A DNA stretch of 64,000 nt, taken from Tindallia sp. MSAO_Bac2 (GTDB taxonomy: Bacteria; Bacillota; Clostridia; Peptostreptococcales; Tindalliaceae). A program made the position numbers and the translations under genes. A model generated the notes under the pieces. It saw nothing but the letters and a program-made list of their open reading frames with translations, ran no database searches and had not been told where the DNA came from. The stretch spans positions 1 to 64,000 of the forward strand of contig QYZZ01000118.1 of assembly GCA_003838145.1 (NCBI GenBank), read 5' to 3'. Shown in pieces: positions 34,345 to 42,512 of this stretch (position 1 is its first letter; each line of letters opens with the position of its first letter).

Positions 34345-35862
34345 ATGGATTTTAATTATATGGTTACCGGATTCCTCTTTGTTTATTTTATTTCATTGCT
34401 TATTACCGGCATTTTTGCCTATCGAAATATGACCAACCTGGAAGAATTTGTGCTGGCCGGAAGACGGCTGAAGTCACTGCCCCTGGCACTGACTTTCAGT
34501 TCCACCGGTATGAGCGGCTGGCTGGCCCTGGGTTTTGCCGGCTATACATACGAAACCGGGTTTCAAAGTCTTTGGATACTCGTACCCAGCGCCACCATCG
34601 GGATATTAATCTGCTTTGCGCTGATCGCGAAAAAAGTTCGGCGCTACTCCGAACGAATCGGAGCATTAACGGCAACAGAGCTCCTGCGAAAACGTTTTTA
34701 TGATACTGGAAACACCTTGAATCTGGCCGTCTCTCTCACAATCTGTGTTGCATCCATTGCCTATATCAGCGGCCAGCTGCTGGCAACGGGAAAAATTTTA
34801 AACCTGGTGTTTGGCTGGGACTTTCAGCTTTCTATTGTAGCCGCTGCAGTGATTATGATCACCTACTCAGTCATGGGTGGCTTTTATGCTGTATGCTGGA
34901 CAGATTTTATCCAGGGAATTCTGATGCTTTTTGGCAGCCTGATCACCGGTGGGCTGGTTATTGTCTATGCCGGCGGATTGGGGCAGTTGTCGGAAAAAGC
35001 GGCGGCCGTCAGCCACAGTTACCCGGATTTTATTATTACACCTTTTGCCAGCATGTCCGTTATCATTATGGGCGCCAGCATGTTTATAGGAGACGGGATT
35101 TTCAACTGGATGGGGCAGCCCACACTGATGAGCCGGTATATGGCAGCGCAGAACACCAGAATTTTTGGAAAAGCAGCTATATTGACCATTACGATTCAGT
35201 TGATTTTGTTTACCGGTGTTTTTCTGGCAGCTGTGTACATGCGTACTCAATTTCCGGACCCGGCACTCCTTCCTTACAGTGGAGACACGGAAACGGTGTT
35301 GATCCAGTTCTTTTTCACCACATCCCACCCGGTGTTTGTCGGCATTTTTATTGGCGCCATTATGGCATCTATCATGTCCACTGCCGATTCGCTGCTGATC
35401 ATGGCCACCTCTGTGCTGGTGAACGATGTGTATAGTTATTACCGTCCAAGAGCCACGCAAAAGCACCTGGTGCTGGTAAGCCGGATTCTGATTCTGGTGC
35501 TGGGGCTGATGGCTATCGCAATATCACTGAACAGAGGATCAGTTCTCTGGAGCTCCTGGTTTGGATGGACCGCCCTTGGCATTGTGGGTATGCCGCTGAT
35601 CATCGGACTTTACTGGGACAAAGCAACAAAGGAGGGCGCTATAGCCGGTATTACCAGCGGTTTTTTCATTCTGGTCATCTGGAACCTCTGGAATCTGACG
35701 GAAAAATTCAATGTTTTCCAGGCACTGCCGGCCTGTGGTATGGCACTCCTGGCAACCTGGCTGGTAAGTTTATTCACTTCCAATCCTCCGCCGCATGTGA
35801 TGAAAGATGTGCAGGAATTAAAGGAGCATAAAAAGTTCAGCAAAGAGGTGGAGGTTCATTAA
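34345..35862 (+). CDS. Sodium:solute symporter 1 (SSS/PutP family)
   Basis: A 505-residue membrane protein of the sodium:solute symporter family, expected to have 13 membrane spans. The N-terminal EEFVLAGRRLKSLPLALTFSSTGMSGWLALG (about 31-61) is typical of the PutP/PanF branch, and ASIMSTADSLLIMATSVLVNDVY (about 337-359) is the conserved sodium-site segment of helix 8. The start is set by AGGAGGAG; an ATG 18 nt earlier is rejected. It is the first gene behind the sigma-54 promoter. The substrate is not evident; proline, pantothenate and similar organic acids or amino acids are options. Confidence 0.9.
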   Translation: MDFNYMVTGFLFVYFISLLITGIFAYRNMTNLEEFVLAGRRLKSLPLALTFSSTGMSGWLALGFAGYTYETGFQSLWILVPSATIGILICFALIAKKVRRYSERIGALTATELLRKRFYDTGNTLNLAVSLTICVASIAYISGQLLATGKILNLVFGWDFQLSIVAAAVIMITYSVMGGFYAVCWTDFIQGILMLFGSLITGGLVIVYAGGLGQLSEKAAAVSHSYPDFIITPFASMSVIIMGASMFIGDGIFNWMGQPTLMSRYMAAQNTRIFGKAAILTITIQLILFTGVFLAAVYMRTQFPDPALLPYSGDTETVLIQFFFTTSHPVFVGIFIGAIMASIMSTADSLLIMATSVLVNDVYSYYRPRATQKHLVLVSRILILVLGLMAIAISLNRGSVLWSSWFGWTALGIVGMPLIIGLYWDKATKEGAIAGITSGFFILVIWNLWNLTEKFNVFQALPACGMALLATWLVSLFTSNPPPHVMKDVQELKEHKKFSKEVEVH

Positions 35863-35894
35863 TAAGGGAAATATGAAGGAAAGGAGGCGCCAAT

Positions 35895-35999
35895 ATGGAT
35901 AAAGTCCCAATGAGTACATGGCTGTTTATACTTATACCGGCCATTGGCACCTACATTGCATCCATTATCTATTACAGGAATCAACAGGGAAAGGACTAA
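35895..35999 (+). CDS. 34-residue membrane peptide between two symporter genes
   Basis: A short reading frame with an excellent ribosome binding site (AAAGGAGGCG) encodes MDKVPMSTWLFILIPAIG followed by TYIASIIYYRNQQGKD. It has a single predicted transmembrane helix (residues about 8-27) and a polar basic C-terminus. It lies 32 nt after symporter 1 and 28 nt before symporter 2, in the same orientation. Small accessory peptides of this kind are known next to other sodium:solute symporters, so a role in assembly or stability of one or both carriers is likely. It has not been tested. Confidence 0.75.
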   Translation: MDKVPMSTWLFILIPAIGTYIASIIYYRNQQGKD

Positions 36000-36027
36000 A
36001 TTCTGAATAATTAAGGAGGGAACGTGA

Positions 36028-37533
36028 ATGGAACAAGCACTACCGATGATTCAATTTTTTCTTGTACTTTATCTATTAATGTTAGTTGGAATTGGATATG
36101 TTGCATCCAAAAGAATGAAAGGACTGGAAGATTACGTATTGGCAGGAAGAGGAATTGGTTCCTACGTTATGGCCTTCACCTTTAGTGCCACTGGAATGAG
36201 TGGATGGCTGGGACTGGGTCTTGCAGGATATGTCTACCGATCCGGGTTTGAAGGTGTCTGGACCATGGTGCCCAGCGCCACCGTCGGAATTTTCCTCAGC
36301 TTTGCTCTGGTAAGTAAAATGGTCCGCCGTTACTCAGAGAACGTGGGTGCCATTACCATTCCGGATGTCCTGGAAGCACGTTACTACGATAAATCCCATA
36401 TTTTACGGATTATCTCTGCGTTGATTATTCTGGCGGCAGCCATAGCCTATGTAAATGGTCAGCTGGTGGCCTTTGGCGTTACTTTTGAAGCAGTACTTGG
36501 ATGGAACTATTCCACTACTATAGTCCTGGCAGCTGTAATGTTTGTAGCCTGGACCATGCTGGGAGGACTGCTGGCCATCTGCTGGACAGATTTTATCCAG
36601 GGAATTTTAATGGTGTTAGGGACTGCACTGGCAGGAGCCTTTGCCATCGCGCTATCTGGGGGGATAGGGGAATTATCGATGGGTGCGGCTGATATCGCCA
36701 GAACAGACCCTGATTTCATTATATCACCTTTTGCAACCATGCCGGCCATTATTTATGGTATTTCATTATTCCTGGGAGATGGAATTTTCAGCTGGATCGG
36801 ACAGCCGACACTAATGGTGCGTTATATGGCAGCCAAAGACGCCAAAACCCTGAATCTTTCCGGACTGATGGCGGTATTCATTCAGTCAATTCTTTTCGGT
36901 GGAACCTTCCTGGCAGCGCTCTACATGAGAACTCAGTTTCCGGATGCTTCCGGACTTCCTATGGCAGGAAACACTGAAACAGTCTTGATTCAGTTCTTTA
37001 CAACCATGACGCATCCAATCTTCGCCGGAATCTTCATCGGAAGTATTTTAGCAGCGATTATGTCAACGGCGGACTCCATGCTGATCATGGGAAGCTCCAC
37101 CTTGGTGAACGACTTTTACATTAAAATTTTCAACCCGGACTGTGACAAGCGAAAAGCCCTTTATTATGGAAGAATAGCTACTCTGGTACTTGGAGTACTG
37201 GGCGTTCTCTTAAGTCTTCGCGGTGGTTCTGTACTGATTATTTCCTGGTTTGGCTGGAATACCCTTGGGCTGTTTGGTGGTCCGGTACTGCTTGGTCTCT
37301 ATTGGCCGAGAGCCACCAGAGAAGGAGCCATTGCTGGTCTCTCAACCGGATTTATTCTGTTGGTGTTATGGTCCTTTATGGGACTGGAAGACACCACTAA
37401 CCTGTTCCAGGCCTTCCCGGCTGCCCTGGCTACCTATGTGGTCACCTATGTGGTGAGCCTGATGACTCCGGCACCACCGGAAGAAATACAGGAAGGTGTG
37501 CGGGCGCTGAGAAGAAAAAACACTTCAACGTAA
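36028..37533 (+). CDS. Sodium:solute symporter 2 (SSS/PutP family)
   Basis: A 501-residue paralogue of the symporter before it: EDYVLAGRGIGSYVMAFTFSATGMSGWLGLG and AAIMSTADSMLIMGSSTLVNDFY occupy the same places, and the two proteins align along their whole length by eye. It begins behind TAAGGAGGG. Tandem duplication with divergence is the simplest origin. Two carriers under one sigma-54 promoter may differ in affinity or substrate, or form a heteromer with the small peptide. Confidence 0.9.
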   Translation: MEQALPMIQFFLVLYLLMLVGIGYVASKRMKGLEDYVLAGRGIGSYVMAFTFSATGMSGWLGLGLAGYVYRSGFEGVWTMVPSATVGIFLSFALVSKMVRRYSENVGAITIPDVLEARYYDKSHILRIISALIILAAAIAYVNGQLVAFGVTFEAVLGWNYSTTIVLAAVMFVAWTMLGGLLAICWTDFIQGILMVLGTALAGAFAIALSGGIGELSMGAADIARTDPDFIISPFATMPAIIYGISLFLGDGIFSWIGQPTLMVRYMAAKDAKTLNLSGLMAVFIQSILFGGTFLAALYMRTQFPDASGLPMAGNTETVLIQFFTTMTHPIFAGIFIGSILAAIMSTADSMLIMGSSTLVNDFYIKIFNPDCDKRKALYYGRIATLVLGVLGVLLSLRGGSVLIISWFGWNTLGLFGGPVLLGLYWPRATREGAIAGLSTGFILLVLWSFMGLEDTTNLFQAFPAALATYVVTYVVSLMTPAPPEEIQEGVRALRRKNTST

Positions 37534-37553
37534 AACTAAACACTTGAATTTAA

Positions 37554-37596
37554 TAAGTTCGGGAGGCCCGTGGACAGCGGGTCTCTTCCGAACTTA
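37554..37596 (+). promoter_or_regulatory. Long intercistronic stem-loop
   Basis: TAAGTTCGG (37554-37562) pairs with CCGAACTTA (37588-37596), and inside it GAGGCCCG (37563-37570) with CGGGTCTC (37578-37585), with a two-base bulge. There is no T run, so it is more likely a processing or stability element than a terminator. Confidence 0.6.
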
Positions 37597-37617
37597 ATCG
37601 AAGGGAGGAACTGAGAA

Positions 37618-38424
37618 TTGAAACGACAATATAAGGTGGCAGCCATTCAGATGAAATCCGTTATGAAGGATACAAAGCACAATTTGAATAAAGCCATTGA
37701 TCTGACTGAAAAAGCAGCCAAAGAAGGTGCGGAGCTGATCTGTCTGCCAGAACTGTTTTATCAGGGATACCATCTCAGCCAGCAGGAATTTTTTCAGGCG
37801 GCAGAACGGCCTGATGGAGTCATGTACCAGGAACTGGCAAAGGTAGCAAAAGAAAAACAGCTTCACATTGTAGCTCCTTATGCAGAAAAAACCGATATGC
37901 CTGGCGTCATTTATAACTCTGCTATCCTTATTAACGATAAGGGACAGCTGCAGGGAAATATGAGAAAAGTATACCTGTGGGGGGAAGAGTCCACGAAATT
38001 CAGAGCTGGTGACAAGTACCCTGTATATGAAACAGCACTGGGGAATATCGGCATCATGATCTGTTATGACATTGAATTTCCGGAGCCACCAAGAATCCAG
38101 GCATTAAAGGGAGCAGAGCTGATTCTGGCTCCTTCCGTATGGAGCCTTACCGGCGAACCCAGATGGGACATCGACTTACCTGCGGCGGCTCTTTACAACG
38201 GACTCTTTACCGTGGGAGTCAACACCATCGATAATGGAGCCTGCGGAAAAAGTAAAATAGTGGGGCCTAAAGGCATTGTCATAGACGAAGCACCAAAGGA
38301 TAAAGAGATGACCCTCATTACCGAAATCAACCTGGATGACATCTATCAGGCAAGGAAAGACATCCCCTATCTGAAGGATTTTCGGGAAGATACTTTCAGC
38401 ATGGAAGCCATTCACCGATATTAG
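37618..38424 (+). CDS. Carbon-nitrogen hydrolase (nitrilase superfamily)
   Basis: A 268-residue amidohydrolase with the nitrilase triad: Glu45 in ICLPELFYQG, a lysine near 117 in NMRKVYLWGEE, and Cys149 in MICYDIEFPE. The sequence resembles the N-carbamoylputrescine amidase or omega-amidase branch more than true nitrilases. The TTG start follows GAAGGGAGG. Placed at the end of the symporter set, it may cleave an amide taken up by the carriers and release ammonia, which would suit sigma-54 control. The substrate is inferred, not known. Confidence 0.85.
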   Translation: MKRQYKVAAIQMKSVMKDTKHNLNKAIDLTEKAAKEGAELICLPELFYQGYHLSQQEFFQAAERPDGVMYQELAKVAKEKQLHIVAPYAEKTDMPGVIYNSAILINDKGQLQGNMRKVYLWGEESTKFRAGDKYPVYETALGNIGIMICYDIEFPEPPRIQALKGAELILAPSVWSLTGEPRWDIDLPAAALYNGLFTVGVNTIDNGACGKSKIVGPKGIVIDEAPKDKEMTLITEINLDDIYQARKDIPYLKDFREDTFSMEAIHRY

Positions 38425-38441
38425 AAGGAGCGTTGGGAGCC

Positions 38442-38975
38442 ATGGAAAGAATAAAAACAATTATAGATCAGGAAGAAGCCATCGAAGTTGTAAAACAATA
38501 CAGCATAAAAAAGAAAAAAGGTGACTTTGAAATAAAAAGGGTGGAAGAGGTCAACATCCCTTACTATATTCTTCATGTGGAAATGAGCATCAAGAGAGCC
38601 TTTGGCCTGAAACCAAAAGTAATCGAGCATGTCTACTGGGTTAATGCCATTGATGGAGAAATGATCCGTACTAAAGAGGAGCCGGAATACGAATCCATAA
38701 ACAGTGGCAGACTTATGAAACAGCAGCTAAACAAAAAACAATGCGCTAAGATAGCTGAAGAACAGGCTTTCAAGCATGTAACCCGTTTTTACAAAAGCTT
38801 CTGGACACCGGAAATATCCGTAGAAGAAAAAGAACACATCTGTATTGGTTACTGGATGTTTGTACTCAAGTTTGAAAATAAAGAAGAAGAGAAGATCCTT
38901 CTGGTCAACACTTTCAGTGGAGATGTAACAGGTCATCTGCAACAGGAGCAGGAAGTATATAAAAAAGTAATATAA
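38442..38975 (+). CDS. Hypothetical PepSY-like protein
   Basis: A 177-residue soluble protein. A TTG nine bases upstream is also in frame, but the ATG at 38442 is better spaced from AAGGAG. Two similar halves can be seen: YYILHVEMS..YWVNAIDGEMIR, and YWMFVLKFE..LLVNTFSGDVTGH. This recalls the strand pattern of PepSY repeats, although there is no signal peptide. It lies 17 nt after the hydrolase, probably as the last gene of the sigma-54 transcript. No function is known. Confidence 0.6.
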   Translation: MERIKTIIDQEEAIEVVKQYSIKKKKGDFEIKRVEEVNIPYYILHVEMSIKRAFGLKPKVIEHVYWVNAIDGEMIRTKEEPEYESINSGRLMKQQLNKKQCAKIAEEQAFKHVTRFYKSFWTPEISVEEKEHICIGYWMFVLKFENKEEEKILLVNTFSGDVTGHLQQEQEVYKKVI

Positions 38976-39052
38976 AAAGGCTTTGCTAGTCCTAATTACT
39001 TATATTGCCGGAATCCTATCAAGAATACCTGCCATATGTTCGAATAATAAAG

Positions 39053-39058
39053 TATAAT
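39053..39058 (+). promoter_or_regulatory. Candidate -10 box before the HD-GYP gene
   Basis: A perfect TATAAT lies 33 nt before the start codon. The -35 region (CTGCCA, 39029-39034) is poor, so this promoter may need an activator. Confidence 0.4.
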
Positions 39059-39090
39059 ATAAATAACAACTCTAAGGCAGGTGGTTCGGC

Positions 39091-40263
39091 ATGACCAACC
39101 CCATAAAAGAACCCGCGGAAAGTTATCGCACCCTTCAAAGTCTGGATGAACTTAAACCCGGAATGGTTATTGCGGAAGATGTTCTCAATAAAAATGGGCA
39201 TGTATTAATTGCTGCAGGCTTTGTAGTGGATAATGCAGCGAAGCTGAAGCAATTTTTGACGTTGCATAAAGTGGATCGCGTCAGAATTACAGTGCGAAAA
39301 AAGCAGTACCCTGTCCAAACGAAAAAGCCTACGCCCATAACCCATCAAACACCGGATTATACAGCCAGGGAAGAGGCACGGCTGCAGAAAAAAAGACAGA
39401 TCGAAACCAAAGAATTTCAGGAACGGTATCAGCAGCACCGGGAAGCCATTAAAACGGACTTTCAGCGGATGGTTAAAGGTGAGGATGTCACCCGGGAAAG
39501 TCTGGAAAAACAGGTTATCGAAATACTCAAAAGCTATGACGGCATTGTGAATGTTTTTCAGCTCATCGAAACCATCAAAAAAGATCATCGGGATCTTTAT
39601 GCCCACTATTATCAAGTAACCATCATCAGTCATTCCATCGGAACCTGGCTGGAGCTGAATGCACAGCAGATGAAAGACCTGACTTTGAGTGCTCTGCTGC
39701 ATGATCTGGGCAAAGAGCAGCTTTCGCCGGAGCTTATTCTGAAGCAGACAGAGCTGACAAATGATGAAGAACTGGAATATCAAAAGCATGTGGTAATCGG
39801 ATATGACCTGGCAAAAAAATATGACTTTATTAATCACAGCATGCTGCAGGCCATACTTCTCCATCATGAAAGAATGGATGGCAGCGGATATCCTCTTGGA
39901 ATAAAACAGGAAAAAATACCTTTGTTGGCCAGGATTATAGCCATTGCTGATGTTTACAACATCTTGACTTCGCCGGATAAAAACGGGAATCGAAAAACAC
40001 CCTTTGAAGCAGTAAAAGTTCTGGAAAGCGAATACATGAACCAGCTGGACACCCGAATTCTGTACATTTTCCTGAACCGTATCGGGAACTGCTTTATCGG
40101 TCAGCGGATAAAACTTAATGACGGCCGGTTGGGAGAGGTTATCTTTATTCCAAGGATTCACATTTACCGACCCATTATCAAGCTGAAACCCACTAATCAG
40201 CTGCTGGATTTAAGTCATCCGGATAACCGGAATCTTTCCATACAATCCTTTGCAGACGCATAA
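39091..40263 (+). CDS. HD-GYP domain protein, probable c-di-GMP phosphodiesterase
   Basis: A 390-residue cytoplasmic protein. Residues about 10-70 form an N-terminal DUF3391-like strand region (LKPGMVIAEDVLNKNGHVLIAAG). The catalytic HD-GYP domain spans about 155-330: LLHDLGKE contains His204-Asp205, ILLHHERMDGSGYPLG holds the GYP motif near 265, and AIADVYNILTS follows. The motifs are intact, so hydrolysis of c-di-GMP is expected. A C-terminal strand domain (GQRIKLNDGRLGEVIFI) ends the protein. It stands alone with its own promoter signal. Confidence 0.9.
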   Translation: MTNPIKEPAESYRTLQSLDELKPGMVIAEDVLNKNGHVLIAAGFVVDNAAKLKQFLTLHKVDRVRITVRKKQYPVQTKKPTPITHQTPDYTAREEARLQKKRQIETKEFQERYQQHREAIKTDFQRMVKGEDVTRESLEKQVIEILKSYDGIVNVFQLIETIKKDHRDLYAHYYQVTIISHSIGTWLELNAQQMKDLTLSALLHDLGKEQLSPELILKQTELTNDEELEYQKHVVIGYDLAKKYDFINHSMLQAILLHHERMDGSGYPLGIKQEKIPLLARIIAIADVYNILTSPDKNGNRKTPFEAVKVLESEYMNQLDTRILYIFLNRIGNCFIGQRIKLNDGRLGEVIFIPRIHIYRPIIKLKPTNQLLDLSHPDNRNLSIQSFADA

Positions 40264-40359
40264 TGTAAAATGACTTTGAAACACAATTGTCATATAAGGG
40301 GAAATTACTGAAAATACTTGCTTTGAAGGCCCGGAATTTTGCTTCCGGCCCGGATTTGC

Positions 40360-40388
40360 TTGACATAATCTGAGAGCTATACTAGAAT
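40360..40388 (+). promoter_or_regulatory. Promoter of the yabE-like gene
   Basis: TTGACA (40360-40365) and TAGAAT (40383-40388) are separated by 17 bp. Transcription should start near 40395, inside the hairpin described next. Confidence 0.65.
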
Positions 40389-40392
40389 GAAG

Positions 40393-40420
40393 GACGCTTT
40401 AACAAGGCGTCTTTTTTTTT
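40393..40420 (+). terminator. Terminator-like hairpin at the yabE transcript start
   Basis: GACGC (40393-40397) pairs with GCGTC (40407-40411) and is followed by nine T. It has the form of an intrinsic terminator. It coincides with the predicted start of the yabE transcript, so it either ends the HD-GYP transcript or folds at the 5' end of the yabE mRNA. Confidence 0.6.
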
Positions 40421-40482
40421 ACGTTTTATAAACAGAGAAAGACTGAGATTCGAGCAATCTCAAAGAGAAAGAGGAGGAAATC

Positions 40483-41490
40483 ATGAAAGGACTAAAATGG
40501 ATGCTGGTGCCACTTTTCATCGGAATGATGGTTACCACGGCTTTTATGCATCCGGATATTAATGAAATTACCATTGAGGCGGGAGACAGTAACATCATGG
40601 TTGAAACCCGTCACCACACGGTAGAGGAAGTACTGAAGGAAGCCAATATTCAGCTCAGTGATCAGATTCAGGTAACGCCAGGCCCCGAAGAACAAGTTGA
40701 AAACGGAATGACCATCAAAGTGGAAGATGTTATTCCGGTGTCCCTGGAAGTTGACGGAGAAGTTCACCGGCTCTTTACTGCCAAGCCACACGTAAAGGCA
40801 GTATTGGACTATATGGAAGTGGAAATAAACGAACATGACCTGGTACACCCGGCACCGATGAATATCCTGAAGCCGGATATGGAAATCCGCGTTGTCCGGG
40901 TGGGAAAAGAACCAGACAACAGCGTGGAAGAAATCCCGTACCAGACGATTACAAAGTACAGCGTTGATCTGGAGCCGGGAGAAACGAAGCTGGTCCAGGA
41001 AGGATCACCCGGACGGCAGATCCTTCAAAAAAAGCTAATCTACCATGATGGCAGGCTGACTACCGAGCAGGTGGAAAGCCGCCACGTTTTGCAGGATCCG
41101 GTGGATGAAATCATTGAACAAGGTAAAGAGAACATTCTCGTAACAGAATCCGGCGAGCTGATCCATTACAAAAAAGTGATAAAAATGGAAGCTACTGCCT
41201 ATGATGCCGGCTATCAAAGCACAGGCAAGCACCCGGGACATCCCCAGTACGGCATTACCAGAAGCGGTACCAGGGTCAGACCAGGAGTAGTAGCCGTAGA
41301 CCCTAACGTCATTCCTCTGGGAACCGAGTTGTACGTCGAGTCTGTCAACGGAGGCAGCAATTATGGCCTTTCCTCTGCAGAAGATACCGGCGGAGCCATC
41401 AAAGGAAACCGGATCGACCTCTATTACGAAAGCCGATCGGAAGCCCTGCGCTTTGGCCGACAGCCAGTGAAAGTGTATGTACTGGAGTAA
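40483..41490 (+). CDS. yabE: YabE-like cell-wall protein (DUF348, G5 and 3D domains)
   Basis: A 335-residue exported protein related to B. subtilis YabE and to resuscitation-promoting factors. Residues about 5-22 form a membrane anchor or signal. Two DUF348 modules follow (about 30-75 and 80-130), then a G5 domain (YQTITKYSVDLEPGETKLVQEG, about 153-225). The C-terminal 3D domain (from about 240: MEATAYDAG..GVVAVDPNVIPLGTELYVE..AEDTGGAIKGNRIDLY) carries the three aspartates of lytic transglycosylase-like folds. It should act on peptidoglycan during growth or germination. It precedes rsmA as in B. subtilis, but rnmV is missing between them. Confidence 0.93.
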   Translation: MKGLKWMLVPLFIGMMVTTAFMHPDINEITIEAGDSNIMVETRHHTVEEVLKEANIQLSDQIQVTPGPEEQVENGMTIKVEDVIPVSLEVDGEVHRLFTAKPHVKAVLDYMEVEINEHDLVHPAPMNILKPDMEIRVVRVGKEPDNSVEEIPYQTITKYSVDLEPGETKLVQEGSPGRQILQKKLIYHDGRLTTEQVESRHVLQDPVDEIIEQGKENILVTESGELIHYKKVIKMEATAYDAGYQSTGKHPGHPQYGITRSGTRVRPGVVAVDPNVIPLGTELYVESVNGGSNYGLSSAEDTGGAIKGNRIDLYYESRSEALRFGRQPVKVYVLE

Positions 41491-41593
41491 GACAGGGTAG
41501 AAGTGCAGGTTATAGGTTATAAGTCCCCTCTCCCCTGGCGGGAGAGGGTTAGGGTGAGGGGGAAAAAAGACAACAAAGAAAGCAGGAAGCGAC
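41491..41593. repeat. Spacer yabE-rsmA with Rep7 and Rep5
   Basis: Contains a Rep7 unit (about 41503-41523) directly followed by a complete Rep5 palindrome (41524-41563). No gene is visible. Confidence 0.7.
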
Positions 41594-42481
41594 ATGACAC
41601 CAATGGAAAAAATTCGAAAACTTAGGGAAAGCGGAAGCTTTCATTTTACCAAAAGCCTGGGCCAGAATTTCCTGACGGATGACAACATCCTGGAAAAGCT
41701 GGTCCGGGCTGCTGGCATTTCCAGGGAAGATGCCGTCATCGAAATAGGACCCGGCGCCGGCATTGTAACCGAAAAACTGCTTCAGGGTGCTGGTCCGGTG
41801 CTGGCGGTGGAAATCGACAAAGCCCTCATTCCTTTTTTGGAAGAAACCCTGGCAGAATACCCTAACTTTACCCTCTGGCATGAAGATGTACTGAAAGCAC
41901 CGCTGGATAAGTGGATTAAAGAACACTCTCCGGAGAAGCCGATAAAGGTAGTGGGAAATCTGCCCTACTATGTGACAACGCCCATCATTATGAAACTCCT
42001 GGAAGACGGTTTTCCTATCGATACCATGGTTTTTATGGTTCAAAAAGAAGTAGCCCTCCGCATGGCGGCAAAACCGGGCACTAAAGACTACAGTGCGCTG
42101 TCTGTTGCGGTCCAGGTATACTGCCAGGTGGAAAAAGCCTTTGACGTTTCATCCCATGTATTTATCCCCAAGCCTAAAGTAGATTCAGCCGTAGTCCGGC
42201 TTCGAAGGCATGCAGAGCCACCAGCGCAAATAGATGATCCAAAGCTTTTCTTCACTTTAGTGAAAGCAGCCTTTGGCCAGCGGCGGAAAACACTATCCAA
42301 TGCACTTTCCCACCTGAGACCCAAAGAAGAAAAAAGCCGGATTATCGACGTATTACAGGCTGCGGGCATCGATCCAGTCCGTCGTGGAGAGACTCTGAAT
42401 ATTCAGGAATTTGCCAATCTTTCCCTTTTGTGGCGGAAAACGTTTTTTCATGATACAATGGACGCGGACAAAAATAGTTAG
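41594..42481 (+). CDS. rsmA: 16S rRNA dimethyladenosine transferase
   Basis: RsmA (KsgA) dimethylates A1518 and A1519 of 16S rRNA. The 295-residue protein has KSLGQNFLTDDNIL near the N-terminus, the SAM site EIGPGAGIVTEKLL (about residues 49-62), and the catalytic NLPYYVTTPII (about 122-132). The C-terminal helical domain is present. The start lies behind AGGAAGCGA and a repeat-filled spacer. Position after yabE agrees with the B. subtilis order. Confidence 0.96.
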   Translation: MTPMEKIRKLRESGSFHFTKSLGQNFLTDDNILEKLVRAAGISREDAVIEIGPGAGIVTEKLLQGAGPVLAVEIDKALIPFLEETLAEYPNFTLWHEDVLKAPLDKWIKEHSPEKPIKVVGNLPYYVTTPIIMKLLEDGFPIDTMVFMVQKEVALRMAAKPGTKDYSALSVAVQVYCQVEKAFDVSSHVFIPKPKVDSAVVRLRRHAEPPAQIDDPKLFFTLVKAAFGQRRKTLSNALSHLRPKEEKSRIIDVLQAAGIDPVRRGETLNIQEFANLSLLWRKTFFHDTMDADKNS

Positions 42482-42512
42482 GTTTGTATTATGGTGGAAA
42501 GGGTGAAAACAC

